In this document: in pieces, positions 45,268 to 57,389 of the stretch
Layout of the letters: every line of letters starts with the position of its first letter
How positions within the stretch are numbered: position 1 is the first letter of the stretch
DNA from: Amborella trichopoda
Lineage: Eukaryota; Streptophyta; Magnoliopsida; Amborellales; Amborellaceae
Reading direction: 5' to 3'
DNA length: 64,000 bases
Assembly: GCF_000471905.2 (NCBI RefSeq)
Contig: NW_006497658.1
Coordinates: 1,189,268-1,253,267, forward strand
The notes under the pieces: model-generated
Databases searched by the model: none
What the model was told of the DNA's origin: nothing
What the model saw: the letters and a program-made list of their open reading frames with translations, nothing else
Made by a program: the position numbers and the translations under genes

Positions 45268-45489
45268 ATGGCCGAGCATGATTGGGTTATTCTGAACACC
45301 ATGAAATCTATGTCTATTGGTGATGGCGTTATGAGCCTAAGCTTGAGCGAAGGGGAATGTGAGCTCATGTATATGAGGGCTAGGTTTGAGCACAAGGTGG
45401 GTTCCAAGGATACAGAGTCTTATCATATTTTGAACCCTAATGGTTTAGGAGGGCATGAGCTCAGTGTGTTCTTGATCAGGTCAGGGTAA
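45268..45489 (+). CDS. Candidate first exon, unidentified protein
   Basis: I do not recognise the product. A frame of 73 codons starts MAEHDWVILNTMKSMSIGDG at an ATG in good context (aagagATGGCC) just after a CT-rich leader (45211-45258), which is typical of plant leaders and core promoters. Residues 20-60 are charged and coding-like (LSLSEGECELMYMRARFEHK, VGSKDTESYHILNPN). Possible splice donors lie at the end: atcag|gtcagg or tcagg|gtaaga near 45480-45490. The T-rich sequence after it (45500-46560) looks intronic. I could not find a convincing second exon; 46878-47081 is a weak candidate. It may be a real gene start or a truncated gene. Confidence 0.4.
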   Translation: MAEHDWVILNTMKSMSIGDGVMSLSLSEGECELMYMRARFEHKVGSKDTESYHILNPNGLGGHELSVFLIRSG

Positions 45490-46569
45490 GATGAGGTTTT
45501 GTCCAATGTGTTTTTGGCCGAATTAGACCAAAAAGTGGGGCTCTGAATGGATTCTTGATGTGGGTTTCGGGTGCTTTGTTTAATTAGGTGCTGGTTTGAT
45601 TCTTGATTTTTTTTTGGGTATAATTACTGTTGTAGTTTTATGGATTTTATAGTGAAATTTGGGGTAGAATGGCTGGATTTTGGCTAGAAAGTTAGCAAAA
45701 TAGGTTGGTTTATGGTGGTGATGGGGAAATTGTTGGTTTATTAGATGTATTTTTTTGAGTTGAGCAGGGTGCCGGAATTTATTATCCGATGATTTGGCCT
45801 GAAACTTTTGTCGGAAAATGAGGATTAATGATTTTCTTGATGTGGTTTGTGTAATGGTTCAGTTGGGATTCTCTTTTTAGCCTACGTATCTCTTCTTTTT
45901 CATTACTGAAAATTGGCATTTTTTCTTAGAAAGCGCTCGTAGTTTTTGGCTGTTTTCCAGAATTTCTATCTTTGATCAGAGGTCACCCGTTGTGTAAATA
46001 GAGCTACTACTCGGCATGAGTAAATAGAAGTGCAGTGCATTGGAACAATTATTCTTAAAACTGTGTGCTGATCTTTATTTTAGTTATGTTTATTGGTGAT
46101 TTTATAGAACTTTGTAGACGAATGTAGAGGGGAAATTTCTCTGTAACTTTGGGTTTTAGATTTTAGAGAGAAAGAGAAGGAGTTTTGAAAGAGAATAAAA
46201 GTTTGAATAGGGTGTTATTTGAGTATTTTTTTGGGTATAAAATTTATGGTCAAAGAGGTTGTAAGGTAGAAAAGATGGAGATTTTTTGCTTACAAATAAT
46301 GTTTTCAATTCTTTGGTCTTATGCGATATAAAAGTTAAAAATAAGGCATAAGGAGATATTTTCCCAATTTTAAAATTGGTGGTTGTAAGAGTGTCATTGA
46401 ATAGATAGTTCCAATTGTTTTTTTTTTGGGACTTTACTACTCACCCCAAATCATCCATCTAATTTGGCATCTAATGAGTGGAAATGATTAATATGGTTAT
46501 GTTTTCCAGATTAGGCAAGTATAATATGATCTACATGGTCATAACAACTTAATGATAGACATTGGTCAA
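45490..46569. other. Intron-like or intergenic T-rich sequence
   Basis: T/G-rich, low in coding potential. It is compatible with an intron of a gene starting at 45268, but no acceptor and exon were established. Confidence 0.35.
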
Positions 46570-46681
46570 TAGGGGTGGCAATGGACCTAGACCTGACTTG
46601 GGAGCTTAGGGGTAGAATCGATCTGGGTCGGAGTAAGCCTCGGCCCGGATCCAGACCCGACCCTACCAGTTGCCATCCCTA
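46570..46681. mobile_element. Tiny hAT-like MITE, 112 bp
   Basis: Inverted ends TAGGGGTGGCAATGG and (inverted) TAGGGATGGCAACTG; flanks ttggtcaa (46562-46569) and ttggttga (46682-46689) match at 6 of 8 positions. The interior is GC-rich with palindromic cggcccggatcc.gacccgacc words. Related ends occur at 10533-10864 and 59096. Confidence 0.75.
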
Positions 46682-46689
46682 TTGGTTGA

Positions 46690-47261
46690 GATGGGTTCCA
46701 TGGTATAGTTTCATTGAATTTGCTGTGGGGGCCTACTTTCTCCTGTCAATGTCCAACCAATTGTTTGGACGATGATTAACCCATTGATCATTGTTGTGAC
46801 TACAACCATAATTGCTTGGATGATGATAGCCCCTTGATCGTTGTTGTTACTGCACATTTTATATGTTTCAGTTTTAATTGGTACTGAGATCAATTGTAAC
46901 ACAGTTTTCCATGTTTGGACATGACCGTAATGGAAGTCCCGGTGCCTTCTCTTCATCAGCGTCCACTTCCAAGCGAATGTTAACGACCTCAAGGATTATT
47001 GACTATGATTGTTCTGTACATTCCTTAATAGATGATGCAAATCATTTACTTTTGATTCAAGGATGTCACGATTATCATTGATAACTAATTAGATTTGAAA
47101 TCGAGTAGTTGTGGATGTGCTATTGAGTGGACACAAAGTTTCCAAGAAAATGTCTTGAATGTTGTGATATATTTTATCTATTAGATTTTACATTCAATTA
47201 CCAAAAGTGATTGTGACTTTTTTGTATGAAAAATAAAATAGTTTCGTAATATACAAAGGCA
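46690..47261. other. Intergenic, one weak coding candidate
   Basis: 46878-47081 (plus) reads through with Ser-rich sequence (SPGAFSSSASTSKRM) and ends HLLLIQGCHDYH. It is overlapped by a longer minus-strand frame, so coding is not supported. Two short ttgatcgttgttgt repeats lie at about 46785-46850. Confidence 0.3.
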
Positions 47262-47890
47262 AGCTTAATATACAAAGGCAAGCTTTCTATACGTCCCCTT
47301 TCATATCCAACTATCCATTCTGGATGGACAACTGAGATGACCCTAATCACAATGTCATGCATCGACACTAATTTTTTTTATTTTAGGTTTTTTTTTCTAC
47401 AAAATATTTGGACACCAAATTTTGGGACCACTCTCTTAAACTTACACTTGTAAAAAATCATCATCATCATCATAGCTTTTTTCCTATTAATTGGGTCCAT
47501 TTTGTTCTATTTAAGGTCATATCCTCAATGGGGCCCCCATATTTTTTTTTTCTTGCACCTATAAAAAATATAAAACAAATATTCTCCATAAAATAAAATG
47601 GCCAAAATGCCCCCAAAAGTTTCAAGGGTATTATGGGCATTTTATCTTACCGAAGAAAAATTTTAATTATTTGTTATAAGTTCACCTATTGAGATGATGA
47701 CATATACCAAATTGCATACAAGTGCAATTTTAAATTTTTTTTTTTAATAAAATACTCTAAATCATCAGATCTAGATCAAATAGTCAATGGCTCACTTGAT
47801 GAAAATTGGATGGTTGGATGGGGGAAGTATAAATCTTCCATATAGTAGGAGAAGTATAGAGAACTTTCCAAATATACAATCACATAAATA
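47262..47890. mobile_element. MITE with palindromic core, copy 2
   Basis: The centre reads tggccaaaatgcccccaaaa then gtttcaagggtattatgggc, an inverted repeat matching those at 23756-23815 and 58335-58390. The ends caagctttctatacgtcccc and, inverted, ggaaagttctctatacttct agree with copy 1. It is non-coding. Confidence 0.65.
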
Positions 47891-47913
47891 ATTAAGAATA
47901 TCAGATACCATAT

Positions 47914-47938
47914 TGGGTGGGTGGGTGGGTGGGTGGGT
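47914..47938. repeat. (GGGT)n microsatellite
   Basis: Six tandem gggt units; G-run spacing is compatible with a G-quadruplex on the plus strand. Confidence 0.85.
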
Positions 47939-49127
47939 CGGTGGGGTTTAATTACAAGATGAGAACACGTTGTTCTTAAATTACGGGTGGCACCCCCCCT
48001 TCCCTAGTTTTTTCTCCCAAGTTACCCCTTGTCCGGTAATCGAACATCTGACGTGTGAGTTTTTCATGTTTAAATGAAAAGAAGCTGTCTGATATTCGAA
48101 ATATTGAACAACTCCTTAAGTTTTTTTAGTTTAAAGCAGTGGTTTAAAAAACGGGTTCGGCCCTAGATTGGGCACCCAAAAAGCCCATCCGGATCGGTGA
48201 ATTAGCTGTTCGGATCGTGAATAGGCCGAATCGGTTGGAATAAACCTTAAAAAAAAATCCAATTTTTTTTTTGAAATTCATTATGAATGTTGTTTTTTAA
48301 GAGTCCAATAAGAAATAGGAGTACTACATTATTAACTTTCATTAATATGCGAATATTGAGATGTTCGTTCTCTGTATGAACTTATGTTAACCATTAAATT
48401 TATATCACACAAAAGAAAAATCATAAAATTATCATGGATGAAGTATGTAATCATACATGGACTACAATAAAGAATGAATTAAATCGATGAAAAATGACCA
48501 CCAAAATCTTGAATTGGCGGAAACCCTAATCCGCTAAAAAAAACAAATTATTACAACCTAACTAGATATAATAAAAAAATTACAAACCTAACTAATTATA
48601 ATATTATATACTGAAATTGAAATTGTTGGTTTACATTTTATAATTATTTTATTATAAAACTAATAACAAATCCAAAATATCTTATAATATCATCTAATTT
48701 AAAATATATTATTGACAACTGTAAGAAAAAATAGTACATTATATAATTTATAATATAAATACATTAATAAGTAAAATAAAATATTTCTTTATCATTATAA
48801 AAATTATTAGAATGCATACCAATTTTCGAAATAACACTTTATTTTTTCAAAAATCTAATTTTTTTAGGTTTCTAGAATAATCGCTGCTTAAATGTGTGCT
48901 AGAAAAACATGATACTTGTTGTATTACTTTTTATTTATTTTTTGACAATAAATACTTGTTGTATTACACTTTTTTTTTTTTTGATAAGAAAAATAAGAAG
49001 ACGGCACTTTCTAGGTATCTTTTGTTTTTTTTATCATAACTTTTAATTTTTTGTCAAGGAAACTTTTTTTTGTCAAGATAACTTTTATTTTTTTGTCAAT
49101 ATAACTTTTATTTTATTTTTTGACACA

Positions 49128-51450
49128 AATATTGGAAATATGGCCTATCAAGGCCTAAATTTCAGTAGTCTCTCATTCAATGGGAGCGATTGAGAGATTG
49201 AAATCTTGGCGTCTTGAGAAATGACGCCCAGAATCTTTTACCTCGAGTACACATGAGGCATCGAGAGTTCACGTGTTTAGAAAACAATTTCTCAAGGAGG
49301 TGTGATGGTCACCTCCTAGTCAGGATTTTATAGGTTAACCTCATGTTTAGCTGCAATCGGCGAGGGCTTGGAGAATCCAAATGAGAAAAATAGAACCTGA
49401 GTACTTATTGAGTATTCGTCATGTATGAAATGGTCAAGACCTATGGGACATAAATCCGTATCCTGACACGAGACCATTGCATGACATGTGTATTTTCATT
49501 TTGTACGGGAAGCCACTCTTCTAAATGCATTATCCGAGTTTGAAAGAGCCAGTGCACATGTGCTTTGAGAGGACCTCTATAATTGAGTTGGATCATGTCC
49601 TATAGGGGTACACCTATAATCCATTGAGAGCCGAATGATCGAAAGTTATGGCTCAGCGACTTTGATAAGGCAAATTATGTGTCACTGCTTTAGACTGTGG
49701 AACATGGGTCTATTGGGTCGATCTGAGACTCGACGGAACATCATTCGGGACTAGCCCAATGGAATATTTCGATACCTATAGTTATTAGCCTGAGATCTCA
49801 CTATACCTTTTGTTCGATTTTATAATGCTGAGAAAACCTAATAATTACTAAAAGATACTTTAAATATTTATTGTGAATTTGAGATAATTTTTCAAAATTT
49901 TATTTGCTAAACAAATAATTTCATATTGTTTGGCTCAAATTCCACTTTAGTCATGACCTGGTAGTAGTGTCATGTGGCATCCGAGGGGCCATAGGATTGC
50001 CACATGGCACCCCTCACCTCACTCTAGGATCACCGCCCAACTGGGCACTGATCCCTAGGCGAGGGACTAGATTGGCATTTGATTGCTAGTTTTATAAGAG
50101 GTTGTGTTATGGTGTCTTGTATATATTGTTATATTTTGTTATATAATGTTATAAATTAAGACCCCTTTTTTATCACATGTCTTAATTAACTCACACATGG
50201 GTCATGCATGGCATGTGTGAAGTTTAATTAATTAATTTATTTGATATTAAAGAGAAAATGCATTTTCAAATTTGACTTGAAAAATATCTTCACACACATG
50301 TCTGAAGGGGACATTACCTTTAATTGATTGATTTGAAATTTTAGATCTACAAAATGATTGGCTTTGATAAAGAAAAATATTTCCACATGTGTGAGCTTTG
50401 CCAATTACTTCTTTGCCCTTTAGCCTTTGTGGTTATCTACTCTAATACATTACTAAAAAAACTAAGGGTATTTTTGTAAGGCCATACTGGATACAATTGG
50501 AACAAAAACATGGGTCAAGGACAAAATGGTAAAATGACATAACTTAAGGTTAAGGTGAGTGATAATGGTGTAAAATCCCATTCTTTCATCTTAGTGGTTG
50601 GATGTGGATGGGTGGTTAGGTACATTAGCTTCTCATGTTCCTTTGGATTAGTGCATCAAGGGTGTTGATTGAATCCAAAGTTACACCCATATTATAAAAG
50701 CACATCATGAGATCTCAAACCCGAACTATCTCAACTCTTGAACCATTTTGAAAAATTGTTGTTCCCCTCTTTTTTCTAAGGTTTTGTGAGAAAAAAAATG
50801 AAAAGAAAGAGCTTTTAGAGTTCCATTAATTGTGATCTTGATGGTGATCCTCATTTCTTATGCTTAAGTCCATAGTGTGCATTTATCAAGGTAATTCTAT
50901 TGAATTTTCTTTTCTCATAAGATCATATCCTTGGCATATATAGTTGCTGGAGTTTTGAATTTAGAATAGTTTCATTGATCTTAGAATCCTCATTTGGTCA
51001 TCTTTTTCATCATGCTTATTCATAGTGTGGTCCTTCATGAGTTATAACCTATATGCATGAGAATCCATGATCATACATAGTATCCTTTAATTACTTTGCT
51101 TCAAACCCGTCAAATAATTTAGTCTCAGAGTGTCACTCCCTTTTCAGAACTTTTTCATCACATCTTTAACTACAGGGGTTCATAATCTTTCCATACAAGA
51201 CTGTTTTGATGGTCCGAGGGACCACCGTGTGTAGTTTGGACATAACTCTCTTGTTCTTTATCCAATTCAAATCAAACCATTTGCATTCTGTTTTGGATGA
51301 TAATGCCAGTGTGTTGAGATCTTAAGAAGCGATTTTAAGATGTGTAATTTCTTTCCATTTGGATTAGGCACTCTTATGAGATTGAACTACTTTTGTACAA
51401 TCCGAAGGGACAAAATTAAGTCCTTATAGGGCCCGATTGCGTGGCCTCGA
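49128..51450. mobile_element. Possible LTR or solo-LTR insertion
   Basis: A block of more balanced composition than its surroundings, beginning tattggaaatatggcctatc. This recalls the TGTTGGAAATATG start of Tork/Angela-type copia LTRs (from memory). No primer site, second LTR or coding domain was found, so the class is inference. It lies within the interrupted hAT-like element. Confidence 0.3.
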
Positions 51451-52316
51451 CACAAGGGGTTCGAAACATGGCTTCCCTATTTTAATTTGGCATTCTAATT
51501 CCCTGTTTAGTTGATTTTATTCTTTAGAATTTTGTTTAGATTAATTGCATGATGTATTTAAGCTTTGAGACATAGTTTATGTTATTTGTGCTATGAAAGT
51601 GTAGTTCATAAGCTAGTATTGCTTTATATGTAATTTCCCCATAAAGGATTGGTATTTGAGTTTATTTACAGTGGTTATACAATGCTAGAAATGGTTATAA
51701 CTGTTAAGTAAAAGGGTTGTAACTTATTCACTTAGCTTGGTTTTTAACAAGTGGCTTGTTGAAGGTGTCCATTTTGTTTTGTTTTTTGGCTTGAAAATTT
51801 GCTATAGTTTTTGTATCCACCATAAAAAAAAATATTTTTTTCAAGGTAACTTTTATTTTTTAAGGTTAATTTTATTTTTTTTGCACAAGGGGTTCGAAAC
51901 ATGGTTTCCCTATTTTAATTTGGCATTCTATTTCCCTGTTTAGTTGATTTTATTCTTTAAAATTTTGTTTAGATTAGTTGCATGATGTATTTAAGCTTTG
52001 GGATGTAGTTTATGTTATTTGTGCTATGAAAGTGTAATTCATAAACTAGTCTTGCTTTATATGTAATTGCCCCATAAGGGTTGGTATTTGATTTTATTTA
52101 CAGTGGTTATACAAGGCTAGAAATGGTTGTAATTATTATGTAAAAGGGTTGTAACTTATTCACTTAGCTTGGTTTTTAGCAAGAGGCTTGTTGAAGGTGT
52201 CCATTTTGCTTTGTTTTTTGACTTGAATATTTGCTCTAGTCTTTGTATCCACTATCAAGAAAAATAATTTGTTTCAAGGTAACTTTTATTTTTTAAGGTT
52301 ATTTTTATTTTTTTGT
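51451..52316. repeat. 433-bp tandem duplication
   Basis: Copies start cacaaggggttcgaaacatg at 51451 and 51884 and match through ttgatttta, gtgctatgaaagtgta, ttatttacagtggttatac, tgtaacttattcacttagc and ttgaaggtgtccattttg to a T-rich ttcaaggtaacttttatttt end. They are highly similar, so recent. Confidence 0.88.
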
Positions 52317-52732
52317 TATAAATTTTAATTTTTTTGTCAAGGTAATTATTTTTTTCTTATCAAGGTAACTTTTATCTTTATGTTTGACAAAAATTTATTT
52401 TTTTGGTTAAGGTAATTTTTATTTTTTGTCATAAATTTTATTTTTTTTGTCATAACTTTTAATTTTTTGTTAAGGTAACTTTTATTTTTTTTTTGACAAA
52501 AAATTATATTTTTTGTCAAGGTAAATTTATTTATTTTTATCACAAATGTTATTTTTTTGTCAATGTAACTTTTATTTTTTTGTCAAGGTCATTTTTTTTT
52601 ATGAAAATTTATTTTTTTGTCAAGATATTTTTTATTTTTTATTCATAACTTTTATTTTTTTTGTCAATGTAACTTTTATGTTTTTTTTTGACAAAAAAAT
52701 AACCTTTTATTTTTTTGACAAAAAATTAAAAA
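52317..52732. repeat. T-rich degenerate array, GTCAAGGTAACTTTTATTTT unit
   Basis: Many 20-35 bp units of ttttttgtcaaggtaacttt with ttgacaaaaa variants. The same unit appears at 49000-49130 and at the ends of the 433-bp duplication, so the array seems to seed both sides of the insert. Confidence 0.8.
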
Positions 52733-53176
52733 ATAGTGGCTGCCTAGGTTCAAACTAAGAACCTCTTGAGAGGGAAGGGACGTGATAAACGACTACACCA
52801 CGCACCAATAGTGTCTTAACTTTTATAATAAAAAGCTATATTATATTACGTTTTCAATCCTAAGTACTTTACTAAAATCCCACATTGAAAAGCCTAAAGA
52901 AGTTAAACTTCAATAAAGAATCCTCATAACCCCTTTTAATTGTGTGTGAAAAAGGTCGGCAGTCTGCCACACGTGGCGATGCCCGACTCGCCCCTTTTGT
53001 GATGTGGTTTCGACACGGGTGATTGATTCCCGTGGCGAATCGCCCGAGTCCGTGCTGACTTAGCGATTTTGTTTCTTGTTTTGAGCTAGAATCGACACAG
53101 GTAACCGATTCCCATGTCGAATCGCCCGAGTCGTGCTGACTTGGTGATTTTATTGGACCAGATGGTTGCAACTAAT

Positions 53177-53618
53177 NNNNNNNNNNNNNNNNNNNNNNNN
53201 NNNNNNNNNNNNNNNNNNNNNNNNNNNNNNNNNNNNNNNNNNNNNNNNNNNNNNNNNNNNNNNNNNNNNNNNNNNNNNNNNNNNNNNNNNNNNNNNNNNN
53301 NNNNNNNNNNNNNNNNNNNNNNNNNNNNNNNNNNNNNNNNNNNNNNNNNNNNNNNNNNNNNNNNNNNNNNNNNNNNNNNNNNNNNNNNNNNNNNNNNNNN
53401 NNNNNNNNNNNNNNNNNNNNNNNNNNNNNNNNNNNNNNNNNNNNNNNNNNNNNNNNNNNNNNNNNNNNNNNNNNNNNNNNNNNNNNNNNNNNNNNNNNNN
53501 NNNNNNNNNNNNNNNNNNNNNNNNNNNNNNNNNNNNNNNNNNNNNNNNNNNNNNNNNNNNNNNNNNNNNNNNNNNNNNNNNNNNNNNNNNNNNNNNNNNN
53601 NNNNNNNNNNNNNNNNNN
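53177..53618. other. Assembly gap (442 N)
   Basis: Unresolved sequence between hAT-like right-end words and a CT-rich array. Open frames through it are meaningless. Confidence 0.99.
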
Positions 53619-53761
53619 AGGATGGGTGGTGAATTGAATCGCGGGAGATTTTTCAATATCAAGCATTTTTGTCATGGATTCCTCAAATCTCTTGTTTAGA
53701 TAAACTATACAAAATTTATGGATTCCTTGCAATCACTTCCATGTCCATTGTTTGGTAACAA

Positions 53762-55600
53762 AACTTGATACAATCTCTCTCTAAATATTTTATATACTTT
53801 CTCTCTTTAATACTCAAAATTTGGGATAGTGTATCTATAAAAATTTTGAGATATTTTCTATCTAAAATTTAATATACTTTCTATTCAAAATTTAATATAC
53901 TTTCTATTCAAAATTTAATATACTTTCTCTCTAAAATTTAATATACTTTCTATTCAAAATTTAAAATTTGAAATTGTCTATCTAAAAATTTCAAAATAAT
54001 TATCTATCTAAAATTTTAGGTGTTTGACTCTCACTAAAACTTAATATAATTTCTCTTTCTAAAATTTTAAGGTACTCTCTCTCTAAAACTTAAAACTTGA
54101 GATAGTTCCCCTCTTCAATAATTTTGAGATAGTTTCTCTCTCTAAACTTAAAACTTGAGATAGTTACCCTTTTCAATAATTTTGCGATAGTTTCATTTTT
54201 TATAATTTTTTTATGTATTTTCTCGCTCTAAAATTTGATATAGTCACTCTCTTAAATTTTAAGATACTTTCTCTCTAAAACTTCAAGTTTGAGATAGTTT
54301 CTCTCTCTAAAATTTTGAAATAGTTTCTCACTTTAAAATTTGATTTAGTGTTTCTATAAACTTTGATGTACTTTCTCTTTCTAAAGTTTAAAATTTAGAG
54401 ATACCTTTTATCTCTAAAACTTAAATTTTGAGCTAGTTTCTATATGTAAAAATTTCATGTACTTTCTCTATTCAAAATTTGATATGTTTCTCTCTCTAAA
54501 ATTTTAATATACTTTCTCTCTTTAAAACATAAATTTTTTCGGTAGTTTATCTCTCTAAAAATTTTGAGATAGTTTCATCTCTAAATTTTTTTAGGTAGTT
54601 TCTCTTTTTAAAATTTAATATAATTTTTATTTCTAAGTTTTATTATATTTTCTGTTTCTAAAATTCAAAATTTGAAATAGTTTATCTCTTAAACTCAAAA
54701 TTTGAGATAGTTTCTCTCTTTAAAAAACGATATATTTCTCTCTCTAAAAAATGAGATATTTCTCTCGCTATATTTTTTTTGGCCGTTTCTCATTTTAAAA
54801 TTTATAATAGTTTCTCACTAAAAGTTTAAGAGTACTTTCTCTCTATACAATTTTAAAGATACTTTCTCTCTCTAAAACTTAAAATTTGATATAATTTCTC
54901 CCTCTAATTTTTTTTAAAATAGTTTCTATTTCTAAAAATTTTTAGGTACTCCCTCTAAAATTTGATATAGTTTCTCTCTCTAAAAATTATAATATAATAT
55001 TGTTTCTCTCTCTAAAAATTTCGAAATAGTTACTCTTTCTAAAAATTGAAATAGTTTCTCTCTTTAAAAAATTGCATGTACTTTCTCTCTCTTGAAACTT
55101 AAAATTTGAGATTGTTTCTCTATCTGAAATTCTGGGATGGTTCATCTCTCTAAAGTTTTTGAAGTAGTCACTCTCTCTAAAAAAATTGAAATAGTTTCTA
55201 TCTCTAAAAAATTGTATGTACTTTCTCTCTTCAAATATCATAGTTTCTTTCTTAAACTTAAAATTTGAAATAGTTTCTCTTTTTAAATTTTTGAGATAGT
55301 TCATCTCTCTAAATTTTTTTGGTACTTTTTCTCTCTAAAATTTTATCATAATTTCTCTCTCTAAAATTTTTAACATACTTTCTCTCTCTAAAAGTTAAAA
55401 TTTGAAATAGCTTCTCTCTCTAAAATTTTAAGATAGTTCATCTCTCTAAAAACTTTAGTACTTTCTTTCTCTAAAATTTTAACATACTTTCTCTCTCTAA
55501 AAGTTAAAATTTGAGATAGTTTTTCTCTCTAAAAATTTTGAGATAGTTTCTCTTTTTAAAAAATATAGGTACTTTCTCTCTCTAAAATTTTCATACCTAC
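53762..55600. repeat. 1.8-kb CT/AT-rich degenerate satellite
   Basis: Dozens of 25-35 bp units of the form agatagtttctctctctaaa plus attttg, alternating with tatactttctctctctaaaa. Unit variants are mixed along the array without clean higher-order structure. The minus-strand frame 55304-54987 is this repeat read as protein. Confidence 0.9.
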
Positions 55601-56904
55601 CAAATGCTCCCTTTGTTTTGGGTCGAGGGAGCTAATAAGCAAAATTTATGGGCCTTAGAATGTAAAAAAATAGGTCTTAGTGTGGAAATAAAATCATGGA
55701 AAAGTAAGTTTTATTTCCATGATTTTGATTTTCCTAATTTTAGGTACCTATTCATTAAACAATCCAAACAGTAGATTTTTACAATATCCAAGATATTAAG
55801 AATCCATGCCTTAAATCTATGTATCTAAACGGGCCCATGGTATCCCAAGGCATTTTTCCTCCTCTTGGGTCCCTAAAGATGGAATCTCAGTTGGGGACTT
55901 GGAGTCAAATGTCTTTATTGATTAAAATAATGAAACAACAGATAATGGAATCACAATTGTCTTTATTGATTAAAATCAGGAAACAATAGATAATGGAATC
56001 ACAATACAATACTATTGACATTATTGTTGAGAATATTAAAATAAAATTAACTATACAAAATAATATTTCAATGTAAGCTGCAATAAAAATTAGTGGAAAT
56101 CAATTTTTGTAATGCACAATGCTAGCAAGCAATTAGCCATTTAGAGTTTATACTATAATAATAAAATAAGACTATGTATATATTAATTTAAAGCAAGTAC
56201 TTATGAAATTAAAAAAAAAAAAATTTGCAGGGAAGGTTTCTTTTACCTTTAAAGATTAATGTGTTTCTTACTCTGAAAGAACACCTAAGAAAATGCAAAA
56301 ACAAAAAAATGCTAAAAATAAATATAAAAAAATTACTATGACTTACTTTCAATATAAATATCTAAAAAATATAAAAAACATGTAAAAATAATACAAACAA
56401 AGGTAATGCAATGAATAAATAAAAAGAAATACTATGATTTACCTTCAATCACCTAAAATTACAAACAAAGATAATTAAAAAAAAATTTCTATGACTTACC
56501 TTTAATATGAACCTTGTTAAGCTTCATTGAACCTGAAAATTATTGCAATAGTAAAATTTAGATGTAGAAAAATAGGTACCAACAATTCTTTCTGTCCCAT
56601 AATTAAGCACACAATATTCTAACTTCTATAACATCAAAACCCTAACTAATGAGAGCATGCATGCATTGAGAGAGGTTATCATGCTTGGATAGAAAAACAA
56701 AAGGTTATCATGCTTGGATGGAGAATTCTCAAAAGTATTCTTGCCTGTATATGCATATCTCTCTCTTGAATTTGTGTTGGGGATAGGTACCAATTTTAGG
56801 AAGCTTGAACCAAAAAATAGGAAAAAATATGTCTTCCATCTATCGAGAAAGGTTATCATGCTTGGATGGAGAGCCCTCGTATAGATATAGAAAGAATATT
56901 AGAT
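55601..56904. other. Intergenic; short repeats and MITE-like end
   Basis: ctaaacgggccc at 55826-55837 looks like the end of a MITE, possibly paired with gtttagataaactatac at 53694. Repeated aaaatt.actatgacttacctt blocks occur at 56330-56510. A repeated aggttatcatgcttggat block occurs three times (about 56676, 56702, 56851). No gene was recognised. Confidence 0.4.
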
Positions 56905-57300
56905 ATGGGTGCAGTTGGCATACGGATGCATCCGTAGCTCTAGAGGCAAGGTGCACCTTCAAATTTTATCATGGTACATAATTTTGATGTAAACTGCTTT
57001 TAGGATTATCTCAAAGTCTAGTTTATATCTAATTATGAAATTTTAAATTTTAAAAATGGTTCAAATCAAGTAGATCTATAAACATATGAAAATCTTAAAA
57101 ATGGACGATGTAGATCATATGATGTAAAATGCACTATTTTTGAGACTTAAAATCTTTTTATTTTTCATGGTCATACATATCGATGTCGAGATGATCGCTC
57201 AAAGGGTTTCTCAACATTAAAACTACCTTTTCCGATGGATTTTTGAGGTGCATATGTAGTTCTACATTATAAGGTGGCGTCTTTATATGAACTTTTTCCA
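56905..57300. mobile_element. Mutator-like MITE, reverse orientation
   Basis: Reversed family blocks: gcaaggtgcaccttcaaatt, gatgtaaactg, aaaatggttcaaatcaagta, gatgtaaaatgcactatttt, cgatgtcgagatgatcgc, gaggtgcatatgtagttcta and the end tttatatgaactttttcc. Confidence 0.7.
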
Positions 57301-57389
57301 TTAGATATATATGCATCTCTCAATTTGAATTGGGGATAGGTACCCATTTTAGGAAGTTTGAACCAAAATATATATATATATATATATAA

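Larger units (their letters stand above)
48137..53160. mobile_element. Third member of the gatccgg hAT-like family, interrupted
   Basis: Starts CAGTGGTTTAAAAAACGG and continues with the family's left subterminal and AT-rich core (catccggatcggtgaatta, caataagaaat, tattattgacaactgtaaga, gaaataacacttta), aligning with 24843-25560 to about 48845. Then the match stops and foreign and T-rich sequence follows. At 52935-53160 right-end words reappear (gaatcgcccgagtccgtgctgacttagcgatttt in two short tandem versions), ending ttggtgattttattgg beside the gap. The left flank is gtttaaag; no matching right target duplication is visible, so the right boundary is a guess. Confidence 0.5.

Noticed and set aside
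52735..52810. tRNA-like sequence (ggttcaaac..., and ggattcgaac at 25625)
   Set aside because: A T-arm-like GTTCRANNC word is present but no acceptor stem or anticodon arm can be folded around it; such words are common in plant transposons.
53114..53732. Open frames of 170-186 codons around 53.2-53.6 kb
   Set aside because: They are almost entirely the unknown bases of the assembly gap.
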